The notes under the pieces are model-generated. The model was given only the letters and a program-made list of their open reading frames with translations, had not been told where the DNA came from and made no database searches. Of a stretch of DNA of 51,885 nt, positions 8,960 to 17,598 are shown in pieces. The position numbers were made by a program, and so were the translations under genes. The DNA is from Acidobacteriaceae bacterium (GTDB lineage: Bacteria; Acidobacteriota; Terriglobia; Terriglobales; Acidobacteriaceae), in the NCBI GenBank assembly GCA_027307045.1, contig DAHUXR010000018.1:1-51885 (forward strand), given 5' to 3'. Every line of letters begins with the position of its first letter. Within the stretch, counting starts at the first letter, position 1.

Positions 8960-9859
8960 TTAGGGATTGGTCACGATCACCCCGCCGGTTCGGCAGTCTT
9001 GGATTGCAGCAACGTTCATCAGCCGCGGTCGCGGTTTTTCAATCTGTGAAGTTAGCCCCGTTGGCGTCAATGCGGCCTGTCGGCCATAGCGCTGCCCGGA
9101 CATACTCCCCCTGCGGATCAACTCAGATAATCCCTCCACCGTCCCGCCCTGGACCTCAGTGCCGGTGCTCAAAACCTCCATGGAAAGCGCGGGGAAGTAG
9201 CTCTTCAATTCCTCAAAGGCGGAGCGGGCATGCTGGCCGGTGGGGTCCTGAGCATCGCGCGGCAAACCTGCGGCGACCATGAGATTCGCGAACCGTGTTG
9301 GAACACCTTGCGCCCGAGGACTCCAGCCTGTGTCCGGATTCAATGCCAATGCGGTTGGATCGGTCACGTGATACACGAACGCATAGCTCGTCGGCATGAC
9401 AGCGGAACGGCGATTGCCGAAAGCGTCAATAATCTCGGCCTGCCGCGCGCTCAGCGCCACCACCCGGTCCGGGGCGGGAAGGACAAAGGTGAAAAATGGT
9501 TTTTTCTCATTATTCAGCGCAAGGTGAAGCTGGCTGGCCGAGAGCCGAAATGCGTCAGCGCCGCTCGGCAATTCATAGTGTGTCTTCTGCACATCGCCGG
9601 CGCCTGCCACTCCGCCCAGCATGTATGTTGACTCAGGCGCATTCGCATCGTTGATCATGTAGCTGTGCCCGTCCACTTTGGGGGCAAACACCCGGACCTG
9701 AGGGTTATCCATGAAAAAGACGAACGGGCCTTCAAAGACCAGGTTCATGGTTGTAAAAGCCACCGGCGCCGCTGTGGGCCTGTTGCTAACAGTCGAGCAG
9801 CCCACTGTTGTAACAACTGGCAATGAAACTAAAGCTTTCAAAAGTTCACGTCGGTTCAT
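8960..9859 (-). CDS. Tat-exported hypothetical protein (paralogue 2 of CHAT module)
   Basis: Encodes 299 residues with a good start (AGAGGAAA before the ATG). The N-terminus RRELLKALVSLPVVTTVGC is a twin-arginine signal with a possible lipobox. The rest is not a family I can name. It shares layout with the protein upstream: a front strand (NLVFEGPFVFFM vs LQILLDGAFAVVI), a middle FVLPAPDR vs LKLPLPDR motif, a Y-x-V-T-D/N-P element, and a final DC-x2-GG (IQDCRTGGVIV vs LDCKLGGLLV). The shared terminal Cys may form a disulphide or thioester-like contact. It sits downstream of CHAT-B on the same strand and is a candidate substrate or effector. Confidence 0.75.
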   Translation of the reverse strand: MNRRELLKALVSLPVVTTVGCSTVSNRPTAAPVAFTTMNLVFEGPFVFFMDNPQVRVFAPKVDGHSYMINDANAPESTYMLGGVAGAGDVQKTHYELPSGADAFRLSASQLHLALNNEKKPFFTFVLPAPDRVVALSARQAEIIDAFGNRRSAVMPTSYAFVYHVTDPTALALNPDTGWSPRAQGVPTRFANLMVAAGLPRDAQDPTGQHARSAFEELKSYFPALSMEVLSTGTEVQGGTVEGLSELIRRGSMSGQRYGRQAALTPTGLTSQIEKPRPRLMNVAAIQDCRTGGVIVTNP

Positions 9860-9926
9860 AGTGTATTTCCTCTCTTTTTAGCTCCGAACGTGAGCATTGT
9901 AGTCTTGGATAGTTGACTCAGCAAAC

Positions 9927-10784
9927 TTATGCCGGAGGCACTGAAGTATCCACAAGTAAACCGCCAAGCTTGCAGTCGAGTGTGTATGACGCGTTAAGCA
10001 AGTGAGCATGGGGCATCGTTGACCTCATGTCAGCGGATATCAGCCGCGCTGTGGTGGAACGATTCTCATCCCGTTTGTCCTTAATCTCACTCAAGCTGTA
10101 AGCAGCCACGAGCTCCGGGAACGACGCTTCAAGCAGGTCATTGAAAAACTTCACTGCGTGGCCCTCCGGGGTCCCACGCGGCGGGCCGACCTCGAAAAAG
10201 AACCGGGTCAAACCTCGCGGAGAATCGGGGGAGGGAGCGCAAGCCTTGTCCAACTCTTTGCAGACCAGCTTTATTTTGGCAGGATTAGTAACGTCATATT
10301 CCAGAATATGATTGGTTGGCATCCAGCCGGTTTTCTTGGTCGTGAACACAACCTGTTCTCGATGTCCGGCGAACGAAATCCTATCTGGAAGAGGCAGCTT
10401 AAGGGCCACAAAACTCTCGGTGAGCTTCCAGCGTTTCACTGTTGCGTGGAAATCTTCAAAACCAGGTGAAATATCCGTCCGCTCGGCGTGACGGAGACCT
10501 TCCATCTGAAGTTCAAAATTGAAATTCTTCTCTGACGCCTGAGCATAAGCGGGATCGTTGAAGTAGAACTTGTGAGGCTCACTCTTATCTCTTGGCGAAA
10601 AAGCTAGGACAGAATTAAGTTTGCCACGCTGGATGACAACGGCAAACGCGCCATCCAACAGGATTTGCAATTTGTGTGATGTCGGTCCGGGGCGCTTGTC
10701 ATCATCGTCTTTGTCCTTACCGAACCCCAGAGTATTTACAAGTGGTACAGCCGCCAGAGCTTTCAGCAGTGTGCGTCTCTTCAT
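9927..10784 (-). CDS. Tat-exported hypothetical protein (paralogue 1 of CHAT module)
   Basis: Encodes 285 residues from the second in-frame ATG (10784). GAGGAG lies six bases before it and would abut the first ATG. The N-terminus RRTLLKALAAVPLVNTLG is a twin-arginine signal without a lipobox Cys. The mature protein shares the layout of its downstream neighbour: LQILLDGAFAVV, LPLPDRISFAG, YDVTNPAKI, and a terminal LDCKLGGLLVD. There is an acidic KDKDDDDK patch after the signal. It begins 63 bases after the CHAT-B stop codon and is probably in the same transcript. Function unknown. Confidence 0.75.
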   Translation of the reverse strand: MKRRTLLKALAAVPLVNTLGFGKDKDDDDKRPGPTSHKLQILLDGAFAVVIQRGKLNSVLAFSPRDKSEPHKFYFNDPAYAQASEKNFNFELQMEGLRHAERTDISPGFEDFHATVKRWKLTESFVALKLPLPDRISFAGHREQVVFTTKKTGWMPTNHILEYDVTNPAKIKLVCKELDKACAPSPDSPRGLTRFFFEVGPPRGTPEGHAVKFFNDLLEASFPELVAAYSLSEIKDKRDENRSTTARLISADMRSTMPHAHLLNASYTLDCKLGGLLVDTSVPPA

Positions 10785-10847
10785 GACCATCTCCTCGTAA
10801 CTACAACAACTCCTTGCTCAGGGACAACAATCGATCATTGCATTGAT

Positions 10848-13239
10848 CTAGTTTGGCAAACCAGCCACAGTGAAACTTGCCCAATAATAAGGATGCGGAG
10901 CATGTTTCACCATCTCATTCCGGGCATCGAACATTGCTCGTGTAACAGATTCGCCTCTGACAACATTACTATAGAAGCTCTGCATCAGCTGGGATGTAGT
11001 TTCGGAATCCACATTCCACTGGCTCGCAATAACTCGGGGCACACCAGAAGCAAGAAGCGCGTGAACAAGATTATCGGTATCAAGTACTCCATCTTTTCCT
11101 TTGCCGCTAGAGCAAGCTGCTAGTACAACTAACTGTGAATTCTTGAAAAGTTCCGGCTTGAAATCCTGGGCGCGAATAGCGCGAGTTTCGTTGAACAACA
11201 GCCCTGTTCCCGTGCCATCAGGCCGACCGTGTCCCATGTAATGAAAAACTCTGCTGCTCGCGAGTGAACCCTTTACCGTTTCCCAACGGGCACTTGCAGA
11301 GTCTATCACCTGAACGTGTCGGAAGGACTGGAGGACTGCTCTTCGCTCTTCCTCCATGCCGGGCAGAAATCCCGACTTCGCAGCATGGGTGGCATCCAGA
11401 AGAAGCGCACGATCGTCGTGAGTAACAGGTGTGGGCTTGTTTAATGAGAGATCAGTCGCGGACCCTGGCGAGTAAACCAGAGGGTATTTTTCTCCGAAAT
11501 ACCAGCCATCAGGGCTGCGCAAAGCCTCAAGAGGCAAGCTTGAAATGCGTCTATCCAGTTCAACTGTAATAGTTGTTGAATTTGATACATTTATCATGAC
11601 CGGTTGTAGAAGAAGCGAGTACAGCTGTTGTCCTTCCTGCTGAACCTCCTGCAGATTGGACGATTCGGTAGAGCATTTTTTCACGAAGTCGCTGGCAAGT
11701 TCCTCAAAATCGCGTTGCTCAATAAAAACCCATTTGCTCTGGATCGAATTGTTTTGCGCGAGCCATATTTGTAAGCCGTCCTTGAACACTGCATAAACAA
11801 TGCGAGGTTCATTCGTACGGCCAAGAGAAGGATGCTGTGTGACTGCCTTGGCCTCCATGGGCAAGGCAGTCGGCGTACCGGTGTTGTCCGACCGCAAACT
11901 GTGCAACATAGGCCGGCTCTGGTACCACTCCCATTTTGCAAGGGCATCCCGGTCCTTTTTCTGGGACAACAGAACCCTCACAAGGCCGCGATAGCTCTCA
12001 TCCGTCGCACGCAGCCAAGCCAGGCGCTGAGTGCCATTTTTAATGCGTCCCAGCGATGCCTCGGCCAATTCAATAGCCCCTTGGTATTGCAAAACAGACT
12101 GGTCGTACTGGCCCAGGCTGAGATAGATATCTCCAAGCAGTTTCCTGCACCGAAGCGAAAAGAACTTGTCCTGGCTCGCACCAAGCAATTTCATCACCGG
12201 GGAAAGAGTAGAAAGCGCCAGCTTGGGGTCGCCTCTTTCGAATTGAAATTCGGCCGGCTCAAGCTCGCTGGTTAGTCTGTATTTATTCGCTGAGGGCTCG
12301 TCCGGCTGATCCAGCAAAGCAAGGGAAAGAGCGCGCTCTGAAGCGGCTGCCTCCTTGTCCCGTTGAGCAAGGAGAATGTTCGCCAAATGCAAATGAAGTA
12401 AGCCGTCAATGGTCGCGTCACGTTCGATATTGGCGGAGGGGTCCTTCCGCATGGCGACCGTGTGTCTAATCAGGGCTTCCGCTGAATTCAAAGATCCCGT
12501 TTCCAGGGAACACTGCAGCATGACGGCATAAAACTGAAAAAGTCTCTCTCCTCTTGCGTGGATGACTTGCCAGTATAGTTCCAGGCCGCCGACCGCTTCT
12601 TTCCAACTCTCGTCGCAATTGCCCCGAAGATGCTTCATGCCCGCAGAAATTCCTAGATTCTGGAGCGTCAAAACCGGGAAATGTAAGTCATTCGCCATCT
12701 GCCGGCTCGCAGCCAGACTCTCGTCAGATTGTGCGAACTCTCCGTAGATGTTCCTACACTCAGCCTGTTCCAGTAAAACGCGCGCCGTCAGCCACGTGTA
12801 GCTGGTTTGAGACAACCGCTTCGCCAGGGGATCGGCTCGTGCTAGACAGTCTGCGCCATTAAGAATTCTCCTGCGGGCATAAACTTGTTCAAAACTAGCT
12901 CTGAGCTCGGCAGGAAAGTTATGCTGTCGCGCAAATTGTGCTGCGGCGATCAGTGATTCGTCTTCTGCAATTTGATAATGACCTTCATCATTCGCCTGCA
13001 CAGCTCTGCTAAGTGCGCCTGCCGCACCCGCATCACCGGGTCGTACGGCCGCTAGAAAGTCTCTCCACCAGAAATCCTGGTGCTCCGCAAACACTTCTGC
13101 AAGGCCCTCGAGCGCACGATACGCGTCGCTGTTCTTGTCCGCTACGGCTGTTGGAAGCCACAGGCTCAATGCTTTTTGCTGATATTGTTCGGGGTCTTCA
13201 GGCCTCAGAGATCCCTGGGCTTTTTGTTGCAAAAAAAAA
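10848..13239 (-). CDS. TPR-CHAT protease (CHAT-B), continues from upstream frame through a T9 run
   Basis: The CHAT frame is open from 13322, but between 13322 and the homopolymer at 13231-13239 the coding signal is in the other frame. No plausible independent start follows the run. TPR-like helices cover most of the protein, and the C-terminus is a CHAT domain with catalytic His in HYMGHG and Cys in LAACSSG, then GVPRVIASQW and the final HPYYWASFTVAG. Joined to the gene before it by a -1 shift in the T-run, it gives one 1126-residue protein: zinc finger, membrane segment, TPR, CHAT. The joint reads DPVFFLQQKAQGSL, which is what I would expect in an uninterrupted relative. Confidence 0.8.
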
Positions 13240-14227
13240 CCGGGTCCGAATAACTCTGGCGGTGCATGTTGGAGCTTTTTGCTTTCGCTGCAGCAAGCCG
13301 CTGCTGCGCTTCGTTCTTCCATCCACTTGTCGTGTCAACTTGAAGATATTTTTCCCACGTCTCCACCGCCAGGTCCCAGGCCTGGGTTTTTTCATAAGCG
13401 ATAGCCAGATTAAACAGCGCGCTGGCCTGGTCGTCTTTGCTCAGGTTGGGCTTGCTCAGGACTTCGCTCAGCAGGTTGAGCGTGCGTTGCAGGTTAGGAC
13501 GCTCGGCGCGGCTGTCGCGCTCAAAGTAGCTTGCCGCCAGATCGATTTCAAGGCTGGGAGTAGCCAATCCATCGGACCGCGCTTTTTCAAAGTCTTTTTC
13601 GGCTTTTTCCAGACTGCTGGGCGTCGATTCCCACAACAACGCGCGCCCCTGGATTTGCAGCCAGTGCGGATCTGCATTTGCGGTGCGAAGGTTTTTATTG
13701 GCGGCGCCGCTGGCATCGTGCAGCGAAGGTGGTACTTCATCCACGCTAAGTCCATCCTGCGCGCCCAGGACCACCGGAAATGGGCTATAGGGCGAGTAAC
13801 TGACGGAGGGCAAACGCATTGCGGTTGTACGCCGCTCCACAAAAGCCGCCGTCACCTGTTTTTGTGCCTGGTGTAACTGGAATCCGGCCAACAACGCGGG
13901 CCCTTGAATGAACGCGAAGATCACCGCCGCCAGCGCTACTGTTGCCGGCACAAGTTTCAGCCAGGGAAAGCGGCGGCCACCAATCGACTCCCGCACCAAC
14001 TTCTTTTGCCACGCAGGTTTGGAACTCTGCAAGTCTTTGAGGATGGCAATATTTTCCAGCGATTGTTCTTCAGAAAACTCTTTCAAGTATTGCCGCAGCG
14101 TGGGTCCGCAAAACTTGCACTCCGCAACGTGCAGCATCGTCTGCTCGGCCTTTGCCGGCGCCAGTATTCCGGCAGCCAGTTCCTGGAGCACGTCGTTATC
14201 CGGACAATTGGGCCGCGGGCCGTTCAT
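13205..14227 (-). CDS. Zinc-finger / membrane / TPR protein, N-terminal part of CHAT-B
   Basis: Encodes 340 residues from the ATG at 14227, preceded by AGGAAGG. An ATG 21 bases upstream would place that site inside the gene. It has an anti-sigma type zinc finger H-x3-C-x2-C (H33, C37, C40), a transmembrane segment at about 88-108 (KLVPATVALAAVIFAF), and then TPR helices (FNLAIAYEKTQAWDLAVETW). It ends by frame change: after the T9 run it adds CNKKPRDL and stops. The CHAT frame takes over at that run, so this is very probably the first third of a single protein. It may be cut short by a frameshift error, decayed, or made in two forms by slippage. Confidence 0.8.
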   Translation of the reverse strand: MNGPRPNCPDNDVLQELAAGILAPAKAEQTMLHVAECKFCGPTLRQYLKEFSEEQSLENIAILKDLQSSKPAWQKKLVRESIGGRRFPWLKLVPATVALAAVIFAFIQGPALLAGFQLHQAQKQVTAAFVERRTTAMRLPSVSYSPYSPFPVVLGAQDGLSVDEVPPSLHDASGAANKNLRTANADPHWLQIQGRALLWESTPSSLEKAEKDFEKARSDGLATPSLEIDLAASYFERDSRAERPNLQRTLNLLSEVLSKPNLSKDDQASALFNLAIAYEKTQAWDLAVETWEKYLQVDTTSGWKNEAQQRLAAAKAKSSNMHRQSYSDPVFFCNKKPRDL

Positions 14228-14388
14228 AGAGCAACCTTCCTGAAGCAAATAATTTCCGACAGGATAATTTGGCGTATGCCTGCCGCCATGGCAGCAAGAG
14301 CAGCATAGCTTTGTGCGGATGTCACAAGCCTGGAGCCGATGAACGGCGGCGTGGAACCCGGTATGTCTCTTTTTGTTTTCTCGTTCAT
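14224..14388 (-). CDS. Small hypothetical protein coupled to the CHAT-B gene
   Basis: Encodes 54 residues starting MNEKTKRDIPGST, with AAGGGA five bases before the ATG at 14388. Its TGA overlaps the ATG of the next gene (ATGA), a typical arrangement for translational coupling. The sequence has a basic N-terminus and an amphipathic middle (YAALAAMAAGIRQIILSEI) that could be a membrane-surface helix. I recognise no family. It lies between the sigma gene and its zinc-finger partner. It may be a real small protein or only a leader peptide that tunes translation. Confidence 0.5.
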   Translation of the reverse strand: MNEKTKRDIPGSTPPFIGSRLVTSAQSYAALAAMAAGIRQIILSEIICFRKVAL

Positions 14389-14479
14389 CTGATCCCTTAT
14401 ACTGCCTCTTCTATCCCTAAAGACGTACCAGGCCGCGCGAAACCTTTTGCCCTTTCTAAGCCGATGAAAACACTCATGC

Positions 14480-15109
14480 TCAATCACCCGTTTTAGGTTC
14501 GTCCAGCCCCAGTTTTTCGCGAACATAGCGGGCCAGGCGAAACAGGACGGCCTCCACACCTTTTATCGTGAGCCCGACGGCGGGCAGCAAGGAAATTTCT
14601 TTTGCCGTATAACCCTGTTCGTAAAAGAACCAGAAAATCGCCACGTCTCTATCGTAGGTGTCAGAGGACGACAACGTATCTAAAATTCCCTTGATCTCCT
14701 CTTTCTTATGCAAAAACTCAAGGCGCTCGCGATCCCGCGGTCCGGGCGGCAATACGGCATCGCTCAGCTCAATTTCGTCCGCTTTATTTACAGGCTGGCG
14801 GAAGTGGTCACGCACAACATTTGAAGCTATTACCTTCAAATATCCAAAGATTGTATTTTCGTGTTCATTCTTAGTGGCACGCAATGCCTTCTTGTCATTG
14901 GCAAAAAGTTTCACGTACGTATCCTGGATCAGGTCATCCACCAGACTGGGAGCCGGCGTTTTCCAGCGGCGCACGGTATTGATAATCACGCTGGCGATCA
15001 GGGGCTGCGTCCTGCGTACAAATTCACGCCACTGCACTTCTCCGTCTTGTCCATCTGAGCTCAGACAAAGATGAAGCAGGTCCCGAATTGAGATTTCTTC
15101 TTGTGCCAT
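14480..15109 (-). CDS. ECF RNA polymerase sigma factor (module B)
   Basis: Encodes 209 residues. Region 2 has LVDDLIQDTYVKLF and IFGYLKVIASNVVRDHFR. Region 4 has YTAKEISLLPAVGLTIKGVEAVLFRLARYVRE. It is clearly different from the two paralogous sigmas at 2944 and 7954, with a longer insertion between regions 2 and 4. It is the first gene of the minus-strand CHAT module and is followed by the zinc-finger part of CHAT-B, which is its likely anti-sigma. The ribosome binding site is weak. Confidence 0.85.
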   Translation of the reverse strand: MAQEEISIRDLLHLCLSSDGQDGEVQWREFVRRTQPLIASVIINTVRRWKTPAPSLVDDLIQDTYVKLFANDKKALRATKNEHENTIFGYLKVIASNVVRDHFRQPVNKADEIELSDAVLPPGPRDRERLEFLHKKEEIKGILDTLSSSDTYDRDVAIFWFFYEQGYTAKEISLLPAVGLTIKGVEAVLFRLARYVREKLGLDEPKTGD

Positions 15110-15355
15110 CCGGCCGTTTTGTGTTGAATCGAGATTCTACTCGGTACGGAGCCAGACGTTCGAGCAACTTTGTGAATTTTTGCACCAAAAGCTGGGCCGT
15201 GACGAGATCAAAAATCATGGCTATTCTATTTATTTTCAATTGGTTAGAAGTAAATCCAGCCGCCCTTTGACGACCAGAGGATATCTTAAGCCGAGGGGGG
15301 CCAGCTAACACCCAAAAGGCGACATCAGGTTAGCGGCAGTTTTGCAGTTCAGTGA

Positions 15356-15565
15356 TGCGGCACTCCAGGAACTTCCCCCGAAATCTCATTGCCTGAGAAA
15401 GATGTGCCAATTATGCTCGCCGCCAAAGAAGCTCGAGCGACCCATCTGTTAACTGGCGATCTACGACACTCGGGTCCGTATTTTGGCAAGAAGATTAGCG
15501 GTGTTCTGATTGTTTCACCCGGAAACTATCTCAAGCATCGTTCGCAAAAGCCAAAGACCAAATAA
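15356..15565 (+). pseudogene. C-terminal fragment of a PIN-domain (VapC-like) toxin
   Basis: The frame from 15356 to a TAA at 15563-15565 reads LPEKDVPIMLAAKEARATHLLTGDLRH, then GPYFGKKISGVLIVSP. This matches the last third of PIN-domain ribonucleases, including the conserved ATHLLTGD strand with its metal-binding Asp. A stop codon lies just upstream, and there is no start or N-terminal Asp motif, so it is a leftover piece. No antitoxin gene is seen next to it. Confidence 0.65.
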
Positions 15566-16053
15566 CGCAGCCGAAACATTCAGCAGCCTGCGAGAGCGCA
15601 TTCGGGCACCGGCGGGCGGTGTGGAATTGCAAGCATTTTTCAAAAAGGCGTTTTGTTAATGGCGCTCCGAAGTTTGCCGCCCGCTCGATAGGCTGACCGC
15701 ATCGAAAATCTATCTCTCGCGACCTGCCTTCCCGTGGAAGGCAACGCGCGCGTGAACCTGATGGAGTATCAGCGTGGCGTTCTCCATAAACAGGACAACC
15801 CGCACACGCTGGCTTCTTTGGGCGCGCTCTTGGCCGGGCTTGTTATTGTCGCCCTGTTGCGCTGCGCTTTTATTGTCGCTCCGCGGTCTGCGGCGCAAGG
15901 AAGGGATGGCTATATCACCGCAAATTTGTCCTTCTCTTCAACTTATTGCCCCACTGGTTGTCGCCGGCTGCTGCTCTCGATTTTTCACCAGCAGCTTTCG
16001 ATATTGCCCCATTCAGCTCTGGATTCGCGGGACAATAGTTCTGGAGGGAAACT
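15566..16053. other. Region without a supported gene
   Basis: About 490 bases between the PIN fragment and the DUF1059 gene. Two overlapping frames (15734-16219 and 15774-16085) have hydrophobic stretches, but neither has a ribosome binding site, and both run into the start of the next gene. I take them as chance or as traces of decayed DNA. Confidence 0.4.
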
Positions 16054-16278
16054 ATGGCCAATATTACTCAGCCCAACCGCACTGATAAAGAAAACGAAAA
16101 TTATTCATTCCGCTGCGCCGACGCCGGCTTTACCGGATGCTCATGGGAAGCAAAAGGTTCCAGTCCGGATGAAGTGCTGCGCAAGGCAGAACAGCATGGC
16201 CGCGAGCAGCACAACCTGACGTCAATTGACGACGAAACTCGCGACAAAGTACGCAGCAAGATTCGTCACGCCGCCTGA
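16054..16278 (+). CDS. DUF1059 family small protein
   Basis: Encodes 74 residues with GGAGGG before the ATG. The core FRCADAGFTGCSWEAKGSSPDEVL and the following AEQHGREQH match the DUF1059 family of small, possibly metal-binding proteins: two spaced Cys, then a His-rich helix. There is no signal peptide, so it is cytoplasmic. The family has no firm function. A terminator follows. Confidence 0.8.
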   Translation: MANITQPNRTDKENENYSFRCADAGFTGCSWEAKGSSPDEVLRKAEQHGREQHNLTSIDDETRDKVRSKIRHAA

Positions 16279-16336
16279 CGAGCGATTGGCGTGAACGCCA
16301 CTCAAAGTCTCATGTCCTCGTAACCTTCTCGTTTCA

Positions 16337-16363
16337 GCGGGCCTCGTCAGCCCGCCTTTTTTT
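16337..16363 (+). terminator. Rho-independent terminator after the DUF1059 gene
   Basis: Arms GCGGGC (16337-16342) and GCCCGC (16350-16355) have a 7-base loop and are followed by a run of seven T. It lies 59 bases after the stop codon and ahead of aroC. Confidence 0.8.
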
Positions 16364-16408
16364 CTTCCCGCATAAACCTACGCTACAATCAATGGTTCGT
16401 TCCTGACC

Positions 16409-17590
16409 ATGCTGCGCTACTTTACTGCCGGAGAATCGCACGGAGAGGGCCTTGTGGCTTTCCTTTCCGGCGTGCCCGCAGGTCTGGGAATCGACTTGGC
16501 GTTTCTCAACCGAGAACTGTGGCGTCGCCAGCAGGGCTTTGGCCGCGGCGGCCGCATGAAGATTGAGACCGACAAGGCCCACATTCTCTCCGGCGTGCGT
16601 CACGGCAAAACCATTGGCTCGCCGATTTCCATCCTTCTGGAGAATAAAGACTGGGCGAACTGGGAAGAATCATTGCCGGTCGAGTCCGGCGACCCTGAAA
16701 AGCACAAGCGTGTAGCTTCTCCACGGCCCGGACACGCCGATCTTGCCGGCGCGCTGAAATACAACTTTCCAGAAGCGCGATACATTCTGGAACGCGCTTC
16801 TGCCCGCGAATCCGCAGCGCGCGTCGCCATTGGCGCAATCGCCAAGCTTTTTCTGTGCGAGCTTGGCATGGAAGTGCTCAGCCACGTGATCGCCGTGGGC
16901 AAGGCCACGCTGGCGAACGCCGAAGTGCCGTGGGAAAAACTTCAGGAACTGCATGCCAGACCAGAAGTTCTTCTCAACTGCGCCGATCTCGATTCCGAGC
17001 AGCGCATGAAAGCTGAAGTCGATCACGCGTTGCGCACCGGAGACTCCATCGGCGGCGTCTTTGAAGTTGTCGCGCACAATGTTCCTCCGGGCCTCGGCAC
17101 GTTCGCCCAATGGGATGACCGACTGGACGGGCTTCTCGCGCAAGCCGTCATGTCGCTGCAAGCCGTTAAAGCCGTAGAGATCGGCACAGGCGTTGAGTCG
17201 GCGCTTTCGTTCGGCTCCGCCGTGCATGATGAGATCGGGTATAACAAAACCGGCGAGCCGCAATTCACCGGCTTCACCCGGGCATCCAATCACGCGGGCG
17301 GAATTGAGGGCGGCATCTCCAACGGTCAGGACATTCTGGTGCGCGGCTATCTCAAACCGATTTCCACTTTGCGGCGTCCGCTGGGCTCGGTGGATTTTGC
17401 CACGCGTGAGCCGGTGAAGGCAGCTTATGAGCGCTCAGATGTTTGCGTGGTTCCGGCGGCCGGCGTTGCCGCCGAGGCCATGGTTGCGCTCACGCTGGCG
17501 CGCTGCGCGCTGGAAAAATTTGGCGGCGATTCCATCGTCGAAACACGGCGGAATTTTGCCGGCTATCAACAACAATTGCGGGAGTTCTAG
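16409..17590 (+). CDS. aroC: Chorismate synthase
   Basis: Encodes 393 residues, the usual length. It makes chorismate from 5-enolpyruvylshikimate 3-phosphate with reduced FMN, the last step of the shikimate pathway. Visible signatures are the N-terminal TAGESHGEGLVAFLSGVPAG, the RQQGFGRGGRMKIE loop, RPGHADLAGALKY, RASARESAARVAIGA, and GGIEGGISNGQDI near the end. It starts the block aroC-def-fmt-rsmB, whose genes lie within a few bases of each other and are probably co-transcribed. Confidence 0.96.
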   Translation: MLRYFTAGESHGEGLVAFLSGVPAGLGIDLAFLNRELWRRQQGFGRGGRMKIETDKAHILSGVRHGKTIGSPISILLENKDWANWEESLPVESGDPEKHKRVASPRPGHADLAGALKYNFPEARYILERASARESAARVAIGAIAKLFLCELGMEVLSHVIAVGKATLANAEVPWEKLQELHARPEVLLNCADLDSEQRMKAEVDHALRTGDSIGGVFEVVAHNVPPGLGTFAQWDDRLDGLLAQAVMSLQAVKAVEIGTGVESALSFGSAVHDEIGYNKTGEPQFTGFTRASNHAGGIEGGISNGQDILVRGYLKPISTLRRPLGSVDFATREPVKAAYERSDVCVVPAAGVAAEAMVALTLARCALEKFGGDSIVETRRNFAGYQQQLREF

Positions 17591-17598
17591 CGGAACGA

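Noticed and set aside
13013..13876. 287-codon plus-strand frame
   Set aside because: Antisense to the zinc-finger/TPR and CHAT frames; no domain of its own.
15734..16219. Overlapping hydrophobic frames before DUF1059
   Set aside because: No start signal, and they run across the start of a well-supported gene.
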